From positions 1 to 64,000 of the forward strand of contig JAUSID010000141.1 of the NCBI GenBank assembly GCA_030648295.1: a DNA stretch of 64,000 nt, in the 5' to 3' direction. How positions within the stretch are numbered: position 1 is the first letter of the stretch; every line of letters starts with the position of its first letter. The DNA comes from Opitutaceae bacterium (GTDB taxonomy: Bacteria > Verrucomicrobiota > Verrucomicrobiia > Opitutales > Opitutaceae). Made by a program: the position numbers and the translations under genes. Shown here one piece after another: positions 1 to 8,543 of the stretch. Under the pieces are notes generated by a model, which was not told the DNA's origin, did not search any database, and worked only from the letters and a program-made list of their open reading frames with translations.

Positions 1-22
1 CCCGCGTTCATGCGGGCTAAAT

Positions 23-46
23 GCATTCTGCTGGCCAGCAGAATGC
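23..46. repeat. 24-bp perfect palindrome in the 1-419 spacer
   Basis: Positions 23-46 form a perfect palindrome centred between 34 and 35, with core CTGCTGGCCAGCAG. The same core lies inside the dispersed repeat at 29538-29710 and, slightly degraded, in the one at 52537-52695. A second inverted pair, TTAGCCGGGAAAT (50-62) and ATTTCCCGGCTAA (130-142), encloses 63-129. I see no gene between 1 and 419; this palindrome and the repeat at 143-319 account for most of that stretch. Confidence 0.85.
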
Positions 47-142
47 CCTTAGCCGGGAAATCGTGGAGCGCGCGCCGGCGCACGGCGCAAGCCAACACGC
101 TGTGCTTTCGCAGCGGAGCAGAGTGTGAAATTTCCCGGCTAA

Positions 143-319
143 GCCGTATTGATTCAGAGGACAACCGCGAATGAACCCGAATGGACGCAAATTCCAGAGG
201 AGGAGGGGGAGCATTGCCCAAATGAAACCATGGTCACCGTTTGGTTGATTGTTTCCATGCTCCCCAAAGACCCCCTCTCCATTCGCGTGAATTGGCGTCT
301 ATTCGCGGTTAAACTGAAT
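143..319. repeat. Dispersed ~175-bp repeat, copy 1 (terminal inverted repeats)
   Basis: This element begins near ACCGCGAATGAACCCGAATG and ends with the reverse complement of the same motif (ATTCGCGTGAATTGGCG, then ATTCGCGGTT), so it has terminal inverted repeats around a unique centre containing CCATGGTCACC and GTTTCCATGCTCCCCAAAGA. A clearly homologous full copy is at 22879-23049, and half copies are at 34366-34640 and 52747-52782. No reading frame is shared by the copies, so it is non-coding and MITE- or BIME-like. Confidence 0.85.
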
Positions 320-419
320 GGTTCCGTTCATGCCGGGAAACGGTCAAAACGCCGCGGAAAGCTTTTGGCTTGGTCATTCGCGGAATTCGTGTGTTTGGTC
401 GGGTTTCCTTCCCTCCATC

Positions 420-857
420 ATGCCGAAAATCGACGTCAGCAAAGTCGCTGAGATTCTAAAGAAGAACGATATCTCCCCTGCCGTGCTGCGCCGCGTCATC
501 GAAGAGATGAACCTCGCGGTCCAGCCCGACCCCACCGACGAGGAAAAACCGCCGGTGGTGAAGAAGCAGTTCATCATTCTCCTGAGCGATCCCGACGGCA
601 GGCTGCCCAAGCACGATTTTGTCGGCTGGGTGCTGCAGATTCCGGAGGACGACAGCCCGGCGACGACGCAGGATCGGATTTTCCGCGGCAGCTACGATTT
701 CAACTCGAGCAAGAAGGGCCGGCTGTTGCCCGTGAAAACCGTAGGCGAGGCAATCGAGAATGTACCCGCGAAGTTCTTCAAGGAAGCCGACGTGTGGGTG
801 AAGACCAAAACACCCGTACTCGTGCTGAAGACGGATAACGAGATTCCCAAGGAGTAA
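420..857 (+). CDS. Hypothetical protein, 145 aa
   Basis: I do not recognise a family. The start at 420 (MPKIDVSKVAEILKK) is preferred because the upstream in-frame extension to 318 runs into the dispersed repeat and looks non-coding. The N-terminal 35 residues look helical (SKVAEILKKNDISPAVLRRVIEEMNL), followed by a proline-rich acidic linker (about 35-45) and a mixed alpha/beta part with KKQFIILLSDPDGRL and GWVLQIPEDD. There is no signal peptide or membrane segment, so it is probably cytoplasmic. It stands alone, and a heptamer repeat array begins 20 bp after its stop. The codon use is like that of the neighbouring genes. Confidence 0.7.
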   Translation: MPKIDVSKVAEILKKNDISPAVLRRVIEEMNLAVQPDPTDEEKPPVVKKQFIILLSDPDGRLPKHDFVGWVLQIPEDDSPATTQDRIFRGSYDFNSSKKGRLLPVKTVGEAIENVPAKFFKEADVWVKTKTPVLVLKTDNEIPKE

Positions 858-877
858 CGCCCGGCGTGCCGCCGGCC

Positions 878-996
878 GTTCTGGGTTTTGGGTTCTGCGT
901 TCTGAGTTTCGAGTTTCGCGTTCTTGTCTGACCTCTGACCTCTGACATCTGACATCTGACATCTGACATCTGACATCTGACATCTGTCCTCTGGCT
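878..996. repeat. Degenerate heptanucleotide tandem array (17 units)
   Basis: From 878 to 996 the sequence can be cut into 17 consecutive 7-bp units without losing phase. The unit drifts from GTTCTGG/GTTTTGG through GTTTCGA to TCTGACC and then a run of six identical TCTGACA units (941-982), ending TCTGTCC, TCTGGCT. It fills the space between the convergent genes ending at 857 and 1011. The strict period with a changing unit resembles the cyanobacterial STRR heptamers. Confidence 0.9.
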
Positions 997-1010
997 TCAG
1001 CCCGCTGGCC

Positions 1011-1487
1011 TCAGGGTTCCGTTTCCGTCTCGGGTTTCAACGGTCCGTAATTGCCGCTCTCGGCGGCCTTCACGAATCCTTCGGTGACGCTCTTCAATTC
1101 CTCCCAGCGCCGGCGGATCGTCTTCGCCTCGTCCTTTGAAATCGCGTTGTCCGCCGAGGCTCGGGCGATCGTCGCGAGCATGTCGGCAAACTCCTGCACA
1201 ATGTCGTTGGTCACAGGGATCAGCGTGACCGTCGGCGGCAGGTTGTGCGGATTGCGGATATAAAATCCGTCCGCCTGTTCGCAGACCCACTGTGCGATTC
1301 GCACGTCATTCGTGATCCGGATCAGCTGTCCCACGCGGTCGAGCGGGCTGCTCGCGCCGCTGCCGCTGTCGTCCTCCGGGGGCTCCGCCCACTTGTAGAT
1401 CAGCGACAACGACAGGTTCATATCCGACGCGACTTGCTTCGCGCTCGTTTTCTTCAACACCTCTCTCATCACCTCGTGTGATTGCAT
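1011..1487 (-). CDS. Phage CII-like regulatory protein, 158 aa
   Basis: The N-terminal part contains a helix-turn-helix-like segment (SAKQVASDMNLSLSLIYKWAE, residues about 13-33) followed by a GSGASSPLDRVGQLIRITND stretch and a helical C-terminus (EFADMLATIARASADNAISKDEAKTIRRRWEELK). This layout matches the phage regulatory CII family known mostly from P2-like phages, here as an isolated chromosomal gene. The start at 1487 (MQSHEVMREVLKK) is chosen over two upstream in-frame ATGs because it begins the helical domain. It is transcribed away from sucC, so it could act on that promoter, but nothing in the sequence proves this. No other phage gene is nearby. Confidence 0.65.
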   Translation of the reverse strand: MQSHEVMREVLKKTSAKQVASDMNLSLSLIYKWAEPPEDDSGSGASSPLDRVGQLIRITNDVRIAQWVCEQADGFYIRNPHNLPPTVTLIPVTNDIVQEFADMLATIARASADNAISKDEAKTIRRRWEELKSVTEGFVKAAESGNYGPLKPETETEP

Positions 1488-1634
1488 GGGGTCGGAATCG
1501 TGCGTCTGCATTAGCGAAACGCAAACCCTCAACCTCAGGGGCTAACAAGGTCTTTTAGCGCCACCGCCGGGTCGTTTTTTGCGTGCCTCCCCCGCCCCGC
1601 GTCTGGCTTACTCGTCGCTCCTTTTCTTTCTCAA

Positions 1635-2819
1635 ATGAACATTCACGAGTATCAGGCCAAGGCTCTCTTCGAGAAATACGGCGTGCCGGTGCCGAAGGGC
1701 GCACCCGCCAAAACGCCGGAGGATTTCATCACCGCACTCGCCCAGCTGCCCGATGGCCCGACGATGGTGAAGTCGCAAATCCACGCCGGCGGCCGCGGCA
1801 AGGGTACCTTCACAAACGGATTCAAAGGCGGCGTGAAGTTCTGCAAGACCAAGCACGAGGCGCGCGAGTTCGCGGAGAAGATGCTCGGCAACACCCTCGT
1901 CACGCTCCAGACCGGCCCCGCCGGCCGGAAGGTCCAGACCGTCTACTTCACGGTCGCGAGCGAAATCAAAAAGGAATACTACCTCGCCATCCTGCTCGAT
2001 CGCACGACCTCGCGGCCGGTGATTGTCGCCTCGACGGAGGGCGGCGTCGAAATCGAGAAGGTCGCGCACGACACACCGGAAAAAATCCACAAGGTTTTCG
2101 TCGACCCGGCCGTTGGGCTCGCTGACTTCCAGGTGCGTGAGCTGATCTTCAAACTCGGCTTCACCGGCGCCGAGGCCAAGAACGCCGGCAAGCTCATCCG
2201 CAACTTGTACCAGTGCTACTGGGAAACCGACGCGGCGATGGTGGAGGTCAACCCGCTGATCACCACGCCGGCCGGCGAAGTCCTCGCGCTCGACGCCAAG
2301 GTGTCGTTCGACGACAATGCGCTTTTCCGCCACCCGGAAATCGTGTCGCTGCGCGACCTGAACGAGGAGGACCCGAAGGAAATCGAGGCCTCGAAGCACG
2401 CGCTTAACTACATCGCGCTCGACGGCAACATCGCGTGCCTCGTGAACGGCGCCGGGCTCGCCATGAGCACGATGGACATCATCAAGCATTTCGGCGGCAC
2501 CCCGGCAAACTTCCTCGATGTCGGCGGCGGCGCCTCCCGCGAACAGGTCGTCGCCGCGTTCAAGATCATCCTTGGCGACGCGAACGTGAAGGGGATCCTC
2601 GTGAACATCTTCGGTGGCATCATGGACTGCAACGTGATCGCCCAGGGAATCGTCGATGCGGTGAAGGAGGTCGGGCTGAAGCTGCCACTGGTCGTCCGAC
2701 TCGAGGGCAACAACGTCATCGCCGGCAAGGACACGCTCGCCAATTCCGGCCTGAAGCTCGTCTCCGGCGACTCGATGGCCGACGCCGCGCAAAAAATCGT
2801 GAAGCTCGTCGCCGCCTGA
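1635..2819 (+). CDS. sucC: Succinyl-CoA synthetase beta subunit (ADP-forming)
   Basis: Catalyses, with SucD, the reversible conversion of succinyl-CoA, ADP and phosphate to succinate, CoA and ATP in the citric acid cycle. The 394-residue length is close to the usual 385-400. The N-terminus MNIHEYQAKALFEKYGVPVP is typical, an ATP-grasp domain follows with the glycine-rich segment GGRGKG (about 54-59), then EVNPLITTPAGEVLALDAKV with the nucleotide and metal contacts near residue 203-222. The C-terminal CoA-ligase domain contains NGAGLAMSTMD and LVNIFGGIMDCNVIAQGIV. No clear Shine-Dalgarno sequence precedes the ATG. sucD follows after 121 bp on the same strand, so the two are very likely co-transcribed. 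Confidence 0.97.
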   Translation: MNIHEYQAKALFEKYGVPVPKGAPAKTPEDFITALAQLPDGPTMVKSQIHAGGRGKGTFTNGFKGGVKFCKTKHEAREFAEKMLGNTLVTLQTGPAGRKVQTVYFTVASEIKKEYYLAILLDRTTSRPVIVASTEGGVEIEKVAHDTPEKIHKVFVDPAVGLADFQVRELIFKLGFTGAEAKNAGKLIRNLYQCYWETDAAMVEVNPLITTPAGEVLALDAKVSFDDNALFRHPEIVSLRDLNEEDPKEIEASKHALNYIALDGNIACLVNGAGLAMSTMDIIKHFGGTPANFLDVGGGASREQVVAAFKIILGDANVKGILVNIFGGIMDCNVIAQGIVDAVKEVGLKLPLVVRLEGNNVIAGKDTLANSGLKLVSGDSMADAAQKIVKLVAA

Positions 2820-2846
2820 GCGGGCATTCCCTTCGCAACCTTGCGC

Positions 2847-2920
2847 CGCGAATCACGCCAACAAACGCGACTTCCCTACCAGCCGCCTGCCTGAATTCGC
2901 GCTGATTCGCGTGATTCGCG
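2847..2920. repeat. Inverted repeat in the sucC-sucD spacer
   Basis: CGCGAATCACGC (2847-2858) and its exact reverse complement GCGTGATTCGCG (2909-2920) flank about 50 bp, so the spacer can fold into a hairpin with a large loop. The arms resemble the ends of the dispersed repeat at 143-319. No T-run follows, so it is unlikely to be an intrinsic terminator; it could tune sucD expression or mRNA stability. Confidence 0.6.
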
Positions 2921-2940
2921 GGCCAAAACTCCTGATTCAA

Positions 2941-3864
2941 ATGTCAATTCTCGTTTCTCCCGACACCAAGATCCTCATCCAGGGCATCACCGGTGAATTC
3001 GGTGCCCGCCACACGAAACTGTCGCTCGACTACGGCACGAAAGTCGTCGCCGGGGTGACGCCCGGCAAGGGCGGCCAGTTCTTCGAGCACGGCAGCCACA
3101 AGGTCCCGATCTTCAATTCGGTTTCCGATGCCGCACGCGCCACCGGCGCGACCGTATCGGCGATCTTCGTCCCGCCGCCCTTCGCGGCGGACGCGATTCT
3201 CGAGTGCGTCGATGCCGATCTGAATCTCGCGGTGGCCATCACCGAGGGCATTCCGATCCGCGACATGGTGCGCGTGAAGCGCGCGATGACCGGCCGCCAG
3301 ACGCGGCTCGTGGGGCCGAACTGCCCCGGGATCGTGACGCCGGGCAAGGGCCCGCAGTCGAGCGGCGGCTGCCGGATCGGCATCGCGCCGGGATACATTC
3401 ACAAGTCCGGTCACGTGGGTGTCGTGTCGCGCTCCGGCACGCTGACCTACGAGGCAGTTTATCAGCTCACGGTCAAAAACATCGGCCAGACCACGTGTGT
3501 CGGGATTGGCGGCGACCCAGTCAACGGCACGTCTCACCTCGATGTGATCAAGATGTTCAACGACGATCCGGAGACCCATGGCATCATCATGATCGGCGAG
3601 ATCGGCGGCAACGCCGAGGTGGAGGCTGCCCGCTGGGTGAAGGCCAACTGCAAGAAACCGGTCGCGGGCTTCATCGCCGGCGCGACCGCCCCGGTCGGCC
3701 GGCGGATGGGCCACGCCGGCGCGATCGTCGGTGGCACCGAGGACACCGCTGCCGCGAAAATCGCGGTCTTCAAGGAGTGCGGTATCGAAGTGGCCGTTAC
3801 GCCGAGCGACATGGCCGACGCGCTGCTTCGCGCCGCCAAGGCCAGGAGCGTGACGCTCTCGTAG
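2941..3864 (+). CDS. sucD: Succinyl-CoA synthetase alpha subunit
   Basis: Partner of SucC; binds CoA and carries the phosphorylated histidine. The start at 2941 (MSILVSPDTKILIQGITG) matches the family N-terminus; an in-frame ATG at 2911 would add ten residues read from the spacer hairpin and is not used here. The 307 residues include the CoA-binding Rossmann domain (QGITGEFGARHTKLSLDYG), the segment LVGPNCPGIVTPGK, and the active-site histidine in MGHAGAIVGG (His258). The protein is slightly longer than the E. coli enzyme (289), mostly through an insertion around KGPQSSGGCRIG. It is the second gene of the sucCD unit. Confidence 0.97.
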   Translation: MSILVSPDTKILIQGITGEFGARHTKLSLDYGTKVVAGVTPGKGGQFFEHGSHKVPIFNSVSDAARATGATVSAIFVPPPFAADAILECVDADLNLAVAITEGIPIRDMVRVKRAMTGRQTRLVGPNCPGIVTPGKGPQSSGGCRIGIAPGYIHKSGHVGVVSRSGTLTYEAVYQLTVKNIGQTTCVGIGGDPVNGTSHLDVIKMFNDDPETHGIIMIGEIGGNAEVEAARWVKANCKKPVAGFIAGATAPVGRRMGHAGAIVGGTEDTAAAKIAVFKECGIEVAVTPSDMADALLRAAKARSVTLS

Positions 3865-3958
3865 TTGATCGACGTCCGCAGTCGACGGGCAAGCTCGCTG
3901 GAGTCGCAGCAGTCCCCGCCGCGGCTCTTGCATTTCCAGCGATCGTCCGTGTCCGTCC

Positions 3959-4043
3959 CGTTCTCTTTCTCTTAATCGTTCTCTTTCTCTCCTTTTCCTC
4001 CGGCCAATCCAGGAGAACGAGAAAGAATAAGAGAAAGAGAACG
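3959..4043. repeat. Long inverted repeat between convergent genes
   Basis: CGTTCTCTTTCTCTTA (3959-3974) is exactly complementary to TAAGAGAAAGAGAACG (4028-4043), with a second imperfect arm just inside. The hairpin lies between the end of sucD and the end of the convergent gene at 4102, a good place for a bidirectional transcription barrier, although there is no clean T-run. Related CGTTCTC-rich tracts occur at 8279-8313 and, again as an imperfect inverted repeat, at 39154-39202. Confidence 0.7.
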
Positions 4044-4101
4044 ATGACGGCTGCCGCCGGTAAATTGAACCGGACCGGGGCCCGCGCTCGAAGGCGCGCC
4101 G

Positions 4102-6402
4102 TTACTGCAGGATCTTGAACATGCTCGCGTAATCGTCGGTCCAGAGCGGAACGTCCGCGCGCACGGTGGCGGACGGACTCGCGGCATAACGCAGCGCACT
4201 TTTCTGCATGAATTCGTGGTTGCGGCTGAGAATCATCCACGCGGAGGAATAGAGCCACCAACCGCCCTCGCCCATGTCGTCGTATTCGCTGGTTTCGTCG
4301 TTGTTGATGTGGTGCGCCTCAAAACCAAACTCCCGGGCGGCGTTCTCCACCACCGGCCGCAGGTCGAGATAGCGGTTCGAAATGTTCACGAGGATGACGC
4401 CATCCGGCTTCAGGTGCCGCTGATAAATTTCGAACGCCTCCCGGGTCAGCAGATGCACCGGCACGGCGTCGCTGCTGAATGCGTCCATGATCAGGAAATC
4501 GAACTCCTGCGGCGGCTCGTTCTCCATCGAGAGCCGCGCATCACCCATGATGATGTCGACCTTGGCCTCGCAGCGCGGAACGTAGGTGAACGGCTTTTCC
4601 GCAATCTGCTTCACCTGCGGATTGATCTCGTAGACGCGGAACGTATCGCCGGGCCGCCCGTAGCCGGTCACGGTACCGACGCCGAGTCCGAGCAGGCCGA
4701 CGCGCCGGTTCTGCTGGCGCGGGAAATTTCGAAACGCCAGCCCGAGTCCGCTCGAGGAGCCGAAATACGAAGTGATCAACCGCTCGCGGCTTGGCGTGGC
4801 GAATTGCAGCCCGTGCGTGATCCGGCCGTGTTGCAGCAGATAATAACGCGAGTCGGTGCCGCCATCGGTGTATTCAAAAACCGAGAGCACGCCATAAAAG
4901 TTGCGCGCGCTGAGGACCGAGTCGCGCAAAGCGTCGCGAATCTGGAGGCCGAGTGCCACGACCAGCGCACCGAGCCCGGCGCCGAGCAGCCCGCAGGTCA
5001 TCCGGTGCCAGTCGAGCGGTCGCGCCGCGCGGCGGCGCCGAAACCAGGCCGCGGCGACCACGCCGGCCGCAATACCCCACACGAGCCAGTGCAGCCACGC
5101 GTTCGCCGTCCAGTCCCAGAGCCGCGGCACCGAGGGCGGCGACAGCATCTCGCGTTGCCGCAGCCAGTCCGCGCCTGCGCTCACGGCGCGGTCGGCGCCG
5201 TAAAGCGTGGCAACGGCGAGCAGGCCGAAGAGGACTCGCCACCGACCCGGACTCAATGCGCCCCGATCGCGCCACGAGATTAGCAGCAGCAGGAACACGA
5301 TCAGCGCGAGGCTGAGGTGCATCTCGTAAAAGTTACTGAAGACCGAGGGTGCAATCAGCGCGACAAAGAGTCCGCCAATGGCACCACCCGCCGCAATCAT
5401 GAGGTAAAACGACGTGAGATGTCTCGGGTGCGGTTTCAGCCGGTAGAGTTCACCGTGACAAATCATGCAGCCGACAAACAGGGTCGCGGAGTAAATCACG
5501 ACCTGTCGCACGATCGGCATGTCGGCGCCCTCGAACAACGCGCGGCAGATGGCGATCATCGCGCCGGCGAGTGCCAGGGTGTAGAAGAATCGTGAATACC
5601 AGCGCGGGCTGTCGAACGAGATGATGAACGATGCGAGATACAGCCCCAGCGGCAGCACCCAGAGGAACGGGATGACCGCCACGTCCTGGCACATCTTGTT
5701 CGTGACCGCGAGCAGGAGGATCGAAGCGCACGCGGGCAGCGATACCCAGAAGAGCCGTTGCGGCCACGAGGGCGCCGGCGCCGCCGCATCGGCCTCCCTC
5801 TGTTCGACGGGCCCGGCGGGCGAGTGTCGCCAGATCCGCCACGCACAATACCCACACCCGAGCGCATAAACCACCAGTCCCCACGACCAGAACTGCGCCT
5901 GTGCCTGCCGGGTGAAATGGGTTTCGAAGTAAAAGGGATAACTAATCAATGCCAGCAGCGATCCGACGTTGGAAAGGGCATACAAGCGATACGGTGACGC
6001 CCCAGGCGTCAGCCGCCGGAACCATTCCTGCAGCAGCGGACCCGTGGCCGACAGCACGAGGTAAGGCACGCCGAGGCTGACGGTGAGCAGCGCGAGGATG
6101 TGCCAGGTGGGCGCGTCGGCCGCGCGGGGTTTCCACGTGTCGGCCGGCGTGATCGGCAGCATGGCCAGCGCCGCCACGAGCAGCAGCAGGTGCACCACCG
6201 CTTGCGTGCGCGGCTTGAGCCGGCGGCTCAGTGCGTGGGCATAGGCATAGCCGCCGAGCAGGAGCACCTGGAAAAACAACATGCAGGTCGTCCACACGCC
6301 CGGACTGCCGCCGAACCAGGGCAGAATGTATTTGCCGATGAGCGGCTGTACTTGGAAGAGGAGGAACGCTCCGGCGAAGATCGTCAGGGCAAAAGCGGGC
6401 AT
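4102..6402 (-). CDS. Membrane protein with C-terminal spermidine-synthase-like domain
   Basis: A 766-residue fusion. From residue 1 to about 500 it is mostly transmembrane helices beginning MPAFALTIFAGAFLLFQVQPLIGKY, which resembles the N-terminus of 'fused MFS/spermidine synthase' proteins. The C-terminal part is a Rossmann-fold methyltransferase-like domain: the nucleotide-binding glycine motif LLGLGVGTVTGYG (about 565-580), an acidic residue in RVYEINPQ, GDAR, and DAFSSDAVPVHLLT (about 637). The family is thought to make polyamine-like or unknown products at the membrane; the true substrate is not known. The start at 6402 is chosen because the upstream open frame (to 6813) reads through palindromic repeats and the divergent gene's leader. 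It is a single gene, divergent from the oxidoreductase at 6780. Confidence 0.85.
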   Translation of the reverse strand: MPAFALTIFAGAFLLFQVQPLIGKYILPWFGGSPGVWTTCMLFFQVLLLGGYAYAHALSRRLKPRTQAVVHLLLLVAALAMLPITPADTWKPRAADAPTWHILALLTVSLGVPYLVLSATGPLLQEWFRRLTPGASPYRLYALSNVGSLLALISYPFYFETHFTRQAQAQFWSWGLVVYALGCGYCAWRIWRHSPAGPVEQREADAAAPAPSWPQRLFWVSLPACASILLLAVTNKMCQDVAVIPFLWVLPLGLYLASFIISFDSPRWYSRFFYTLALAGAMIAICRALFEGADMPIVRQVVIYSATLFVGCMICHGELYRLKPHPRHLTSFYLMIAAGGAIGGLFVALIAPSVFSNFYEMHLSLALIVFLLLLISWRDRGALSPGRWRVLFGLLAVATLYGADRAVSAGADWLRQREMLSPPSVPRLWDWTANAWLHWLVWGIAAGVVAAAWFRRRRAARPLDWHRMTCGLLGAGLGALVVALGLQIRDALRDSVLSARNFYGVLSVFEYTDGGTDSRYYLLQHGRITHGLQFATPSRERLITSYFGSSSGLGLAFRNFPRQQNRRVGLLGLGVGTVTGYGRPGDTFRVYEINPQVKQIAEKPFTYVPRCEAKVDIIMGDARLSMENEPPQEFDFLIMDAFSSDAVPVHLLTREAFEIYQRHLKPDGVILVNISNRYLDLRPVVENAAREFGFEAHHINNDETSEYDDMGEGGWWLYSSAWMILSRNHEFMQKSALRYAASPSATVRADVPLWTDDYASMFKILQ

Positions 6403-6779
6403 GAGGGGGCGTCGGACGCCGGGCGAAGGACAAAGCGGAAACCGTGACGCGAAGCCAGCCGCAACCGGAAACGACGGCGAGGTTTGAAGCGGCACGGGCA
6501 TCTTGCCCGTGATTAACGTTCTTGGCGGCGCGCGGCGCCGGCAACATGGGCGGGACGCCCATGCCACACCCAAGCCGGGATTCACTGCGGTCCCGAGTGC
6601 CACGCTCAAACCGGAATGCACGGCGGCAGCTCGAAGCGCCCCTCGGACCATGGCCGCGCCGCGCAACTCCGCGTTGATTGTCAAGATCGCTGCGGGTATT
6701 GCGCTCGCTGAAGGTGTTCCTTGCGACGCGCCGGAAGGCCCGCCACGCTGCGCGCCGACTTTCAACCCCGAAGGAAAAC
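6403..6779. other. Divergent spacer with hairpin repeats
   Basis: 377 bp between divergent genes. I see no gene in it. At 6491-6512 and 6548-6573 are two short hairpins of the type GGCACGGGCATCTTGCCCGTG and ATGGGCGGGACGCCCAT, the same family as three copies at 36206-36280. Promoters for both flanking genes must lie here, but I cannot pick convincing -35/-10 boxes by eye. Confidence 0.6.
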
Positions 6780-8228
6780 ATGAAATCCACCCCCCCGCTG
6801 TCACGCCGGACATTCCTCAAACTCAGTGCGCTCGGTGCCGGCGCAATTGGCTTCCCGCAGATTCTCCCGTCGAGCGCATTCGGTGCGCAGTCGGCGAACA
6901 AGCGGCTCAACGTCGCCATCATTGGCTGCGGCAATCGCGCGAAGCAGGACCTGCCCGCGGTGATTGAGGAGGGGGACAACATCGTCGCGATGTGCGACGT
7001 CGATTCGGCGGCGCTGGCAAGCATGAAGGCCGGCGAGCCGAACCCGCGCGACCGCCGCGAGAAAAAAGGCGGCAAGCCGTCGAAGGCGCTGACGGCGGCG
7101 CTGGCAAACGCGAGGGAGTACGATGATTTTCGGCGGTTGCTGGAGCGCGAGAAATCGGTCGATGCCGTCATCATCGCCACGGGCCAGCGCTGGCACATGC
7201 CGATCAGCAAGGCCGCCCTCCAGGCCGGCAAGCATGTGTTCTGCGAAAAGCCACTGGCGCACAGCGTGGCGGAGGCGCGCGACATCGCGCAGTTCATGCG
7301 CGGCAACAAACTGGTCACGCAAATCGGCACCCAGGGCGGCGCCACGAACACGTTCCGCCGCAGCATGGAGATCATCCAGGCCGGGCTGCTCGGCCAGGTG
7401 CGCGAAGTTTATTGCTGGATGGATCGCACGTTCCCGCCGAGCGAAGTCGTGGCGAAGAGCGCCGACCGGATCCCGGCGGGCCTCAACTGGGACGCGTGGT
7501 GCGGGCCGTCGCCCGTGCATCCCTTCAAGGACTACTATCTGGGCGGCTGCCTCGCGTGGGGCCGCTGGCTGGATTACGGCGACGGCCACCTCGCCGACAT
7601 GGGCGCGCACGCGCACAACCTTCCGCTGCGCGCGCTGGAACTCGGGCCGCCGATTCGCGTGTCGGTCGAGTCGTCCGAGCCGGCGAAGGACAGTTATCCG
7701 GCGCGGAACAAGTTCCGCTGGGACTTCGCCGCCCGCGGCAAGTACAATCCGGTAGCGGTGTGGTGGATTGACGGGCCGGACGCCGGGCCGCCGGAGCAAT
7801 TCACGGCCGACATTCGGGCGACCTACAACGGCAAGGTGCCCACGAACGGCTGCCTGTTCATCGGCGAAAAGGGCATCCTGCTTGCGGATGCGTGGGGCAA
7901 GGGCGGCGTCATGCGGCTCAAAAAGGACGGGAGCCCGAAGTGCCGGGGCGTGCTCGATCACGAGGCGGCGAAGTCGCTGGCGGAGGTTTATCCGCGGGCG
8001 CCGGGCCAGAACCACATGAAGGAATTCCTCGATGCGTGCAAAGGCGGGCCCAAGACCTTCCAGCCCTTCGACATCGCGGCGCGGGCGGCCGAATTCGCAA
8101 TGTCCGGCATGGTCGCGCTCCGCGTCGGCCAGCCGCTCGAGTGGGACAGCGCCAACTTGAAGGCGAAAGGCTGCCCCGCTGCGGATCGCTGGATTCACCT
8201 GCCGCAGCGGAAGAAGTGGCTGGTATAG
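6780..8228 (+). CDS. Tat-exported Gfo/Idh/MocA family oxidoreductase
   Basis: NAD(P)-dependent sugar-type dehydrogenase, 482 aa. The N-terminus carries a twin-arginine signal (SRRTFLKLSALGAGAIGF, residues about 8-25) so the protein is probably exported folded with its cofactor. The Rossmann motif is VAIIGCGNRAKQDLP (about 45-59), followed by the family hallmark EKPLAHSVAEARDIAQ (about 155-170). The C-terminal domain has GRWLDYGDGHLADMGAHAHN, the usual substrate-side histidine region. The start at 6780 is used because it begins the Tat signal; the upstream ATG at 6678 adds low-quality sequence. The second oxidoreductase of the region lies at 10812, so both may act on products of the hydrolase between them. 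Confidence 0.92.
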   Translation: MKSTPPLSRRTFLKLSALGAGAIGFPQILPSSAFGAQSANKRLNVAIIGCGNRAKQDLPAVIEEGDNIVAMCDVDSAALASMKAGEPNPRDRREKKGGKPSKALTAALANAREYDDFRRLLEREKSVDAVIIATGQRWHMPISKAALQAGKHVFCEKPLAHSVAEARDIAQFMRGNKLVTQIGTQGGATNTFRRSMEIIQAGLLGQVREVYCWMDRTFPPSEVVAKSADRIPAGLNWDAWCGPSPVHPFKDYYLGGCLAWGRWLDYGDGHLADMGAHAHNLPLRALELGPPIRVSVESSEPAKDSYPARNKFRWDFAARGKYNPVAVWWIDGPDAGPPEQFTADIRATYNGKVPTNGCLFIGEKGILLADAWGKGGVMRLKKDGSPKCRGVLDHEAAKSLAEVYPRAPGQNHMKEFLDACKGGPKTFQPFDIAARAAEFAMSGMVALRVGQPLEWDSANLKAKGCPAADRWIHLPQRKKWLV

Positions 8229-8368
8229 CCCGCGGATCTTTTGCGCTCGGAGCCGCATCCCGAAGGATTTCGTCCGCGTTCGTTCTCGTTCCTCCTTCTC
8301 GTTATCGTTCTCGGCGGCGGCTCACAGCCACGCAGACAACGATGCGAGAACGCATGATCAAATCCGAC

Positions 8369-8431
8369 CTGGGAGCGCGGGCGTCCCGCCCGCAAACGGT
8401 GAATGCGGGCCGGAGGCCCGCGCTCCCAGGG
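8369..8431. repeat. REP-like double hairpin in the 8229-8543 spacer
   Basis: A nested inverted repeat: CTGGGAGCGCGGG at the left pairs with CCCGCGCTCCCAG at the right, and inside are GCGGGCGTCCCGCCCGC and GCGGGCCGGAGGCCCGC. Single copies of the same unit (GGGAGCGCGGGC followed by a short loop and GCCCGC) are at 33466-33491, 34414-34439, 38914-38939, 39097-39121, 48159-48183, 60567-60591 and 60687-60712. The rest of 8229-8543 holds a CGTTCTC-rich tract (8279-8313) and no gene. Confidence 0.88.
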
Positions 8432-8543
8432 CCGACCAAGCTCAAGCACCCATGCGCTCCCGGGGCTCGACTCAAATCCGACAGCAGATTGGATGAGGTC
8501 CCGTCACGCTGGACTACCCTGCGCGGCGCCACCCCCGCCTCCT

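Noticed and set aside
878-996. CRISPR-like array
   Set aside because: Units are only 7 bp with no spacers, and no cas gene is in the window.
1488-1634. Riboswitch or leader before sucC
   Set aside because: I looked for paired stems and a terminator or sequester hairpin and found none convincing.
1608-2792. 394-codon open frame antisense to sucC
   Set aside because: It mirrors the codon structure of sucC in a high-GC genome and its translation has no protein-like pattern; sucC is certain.
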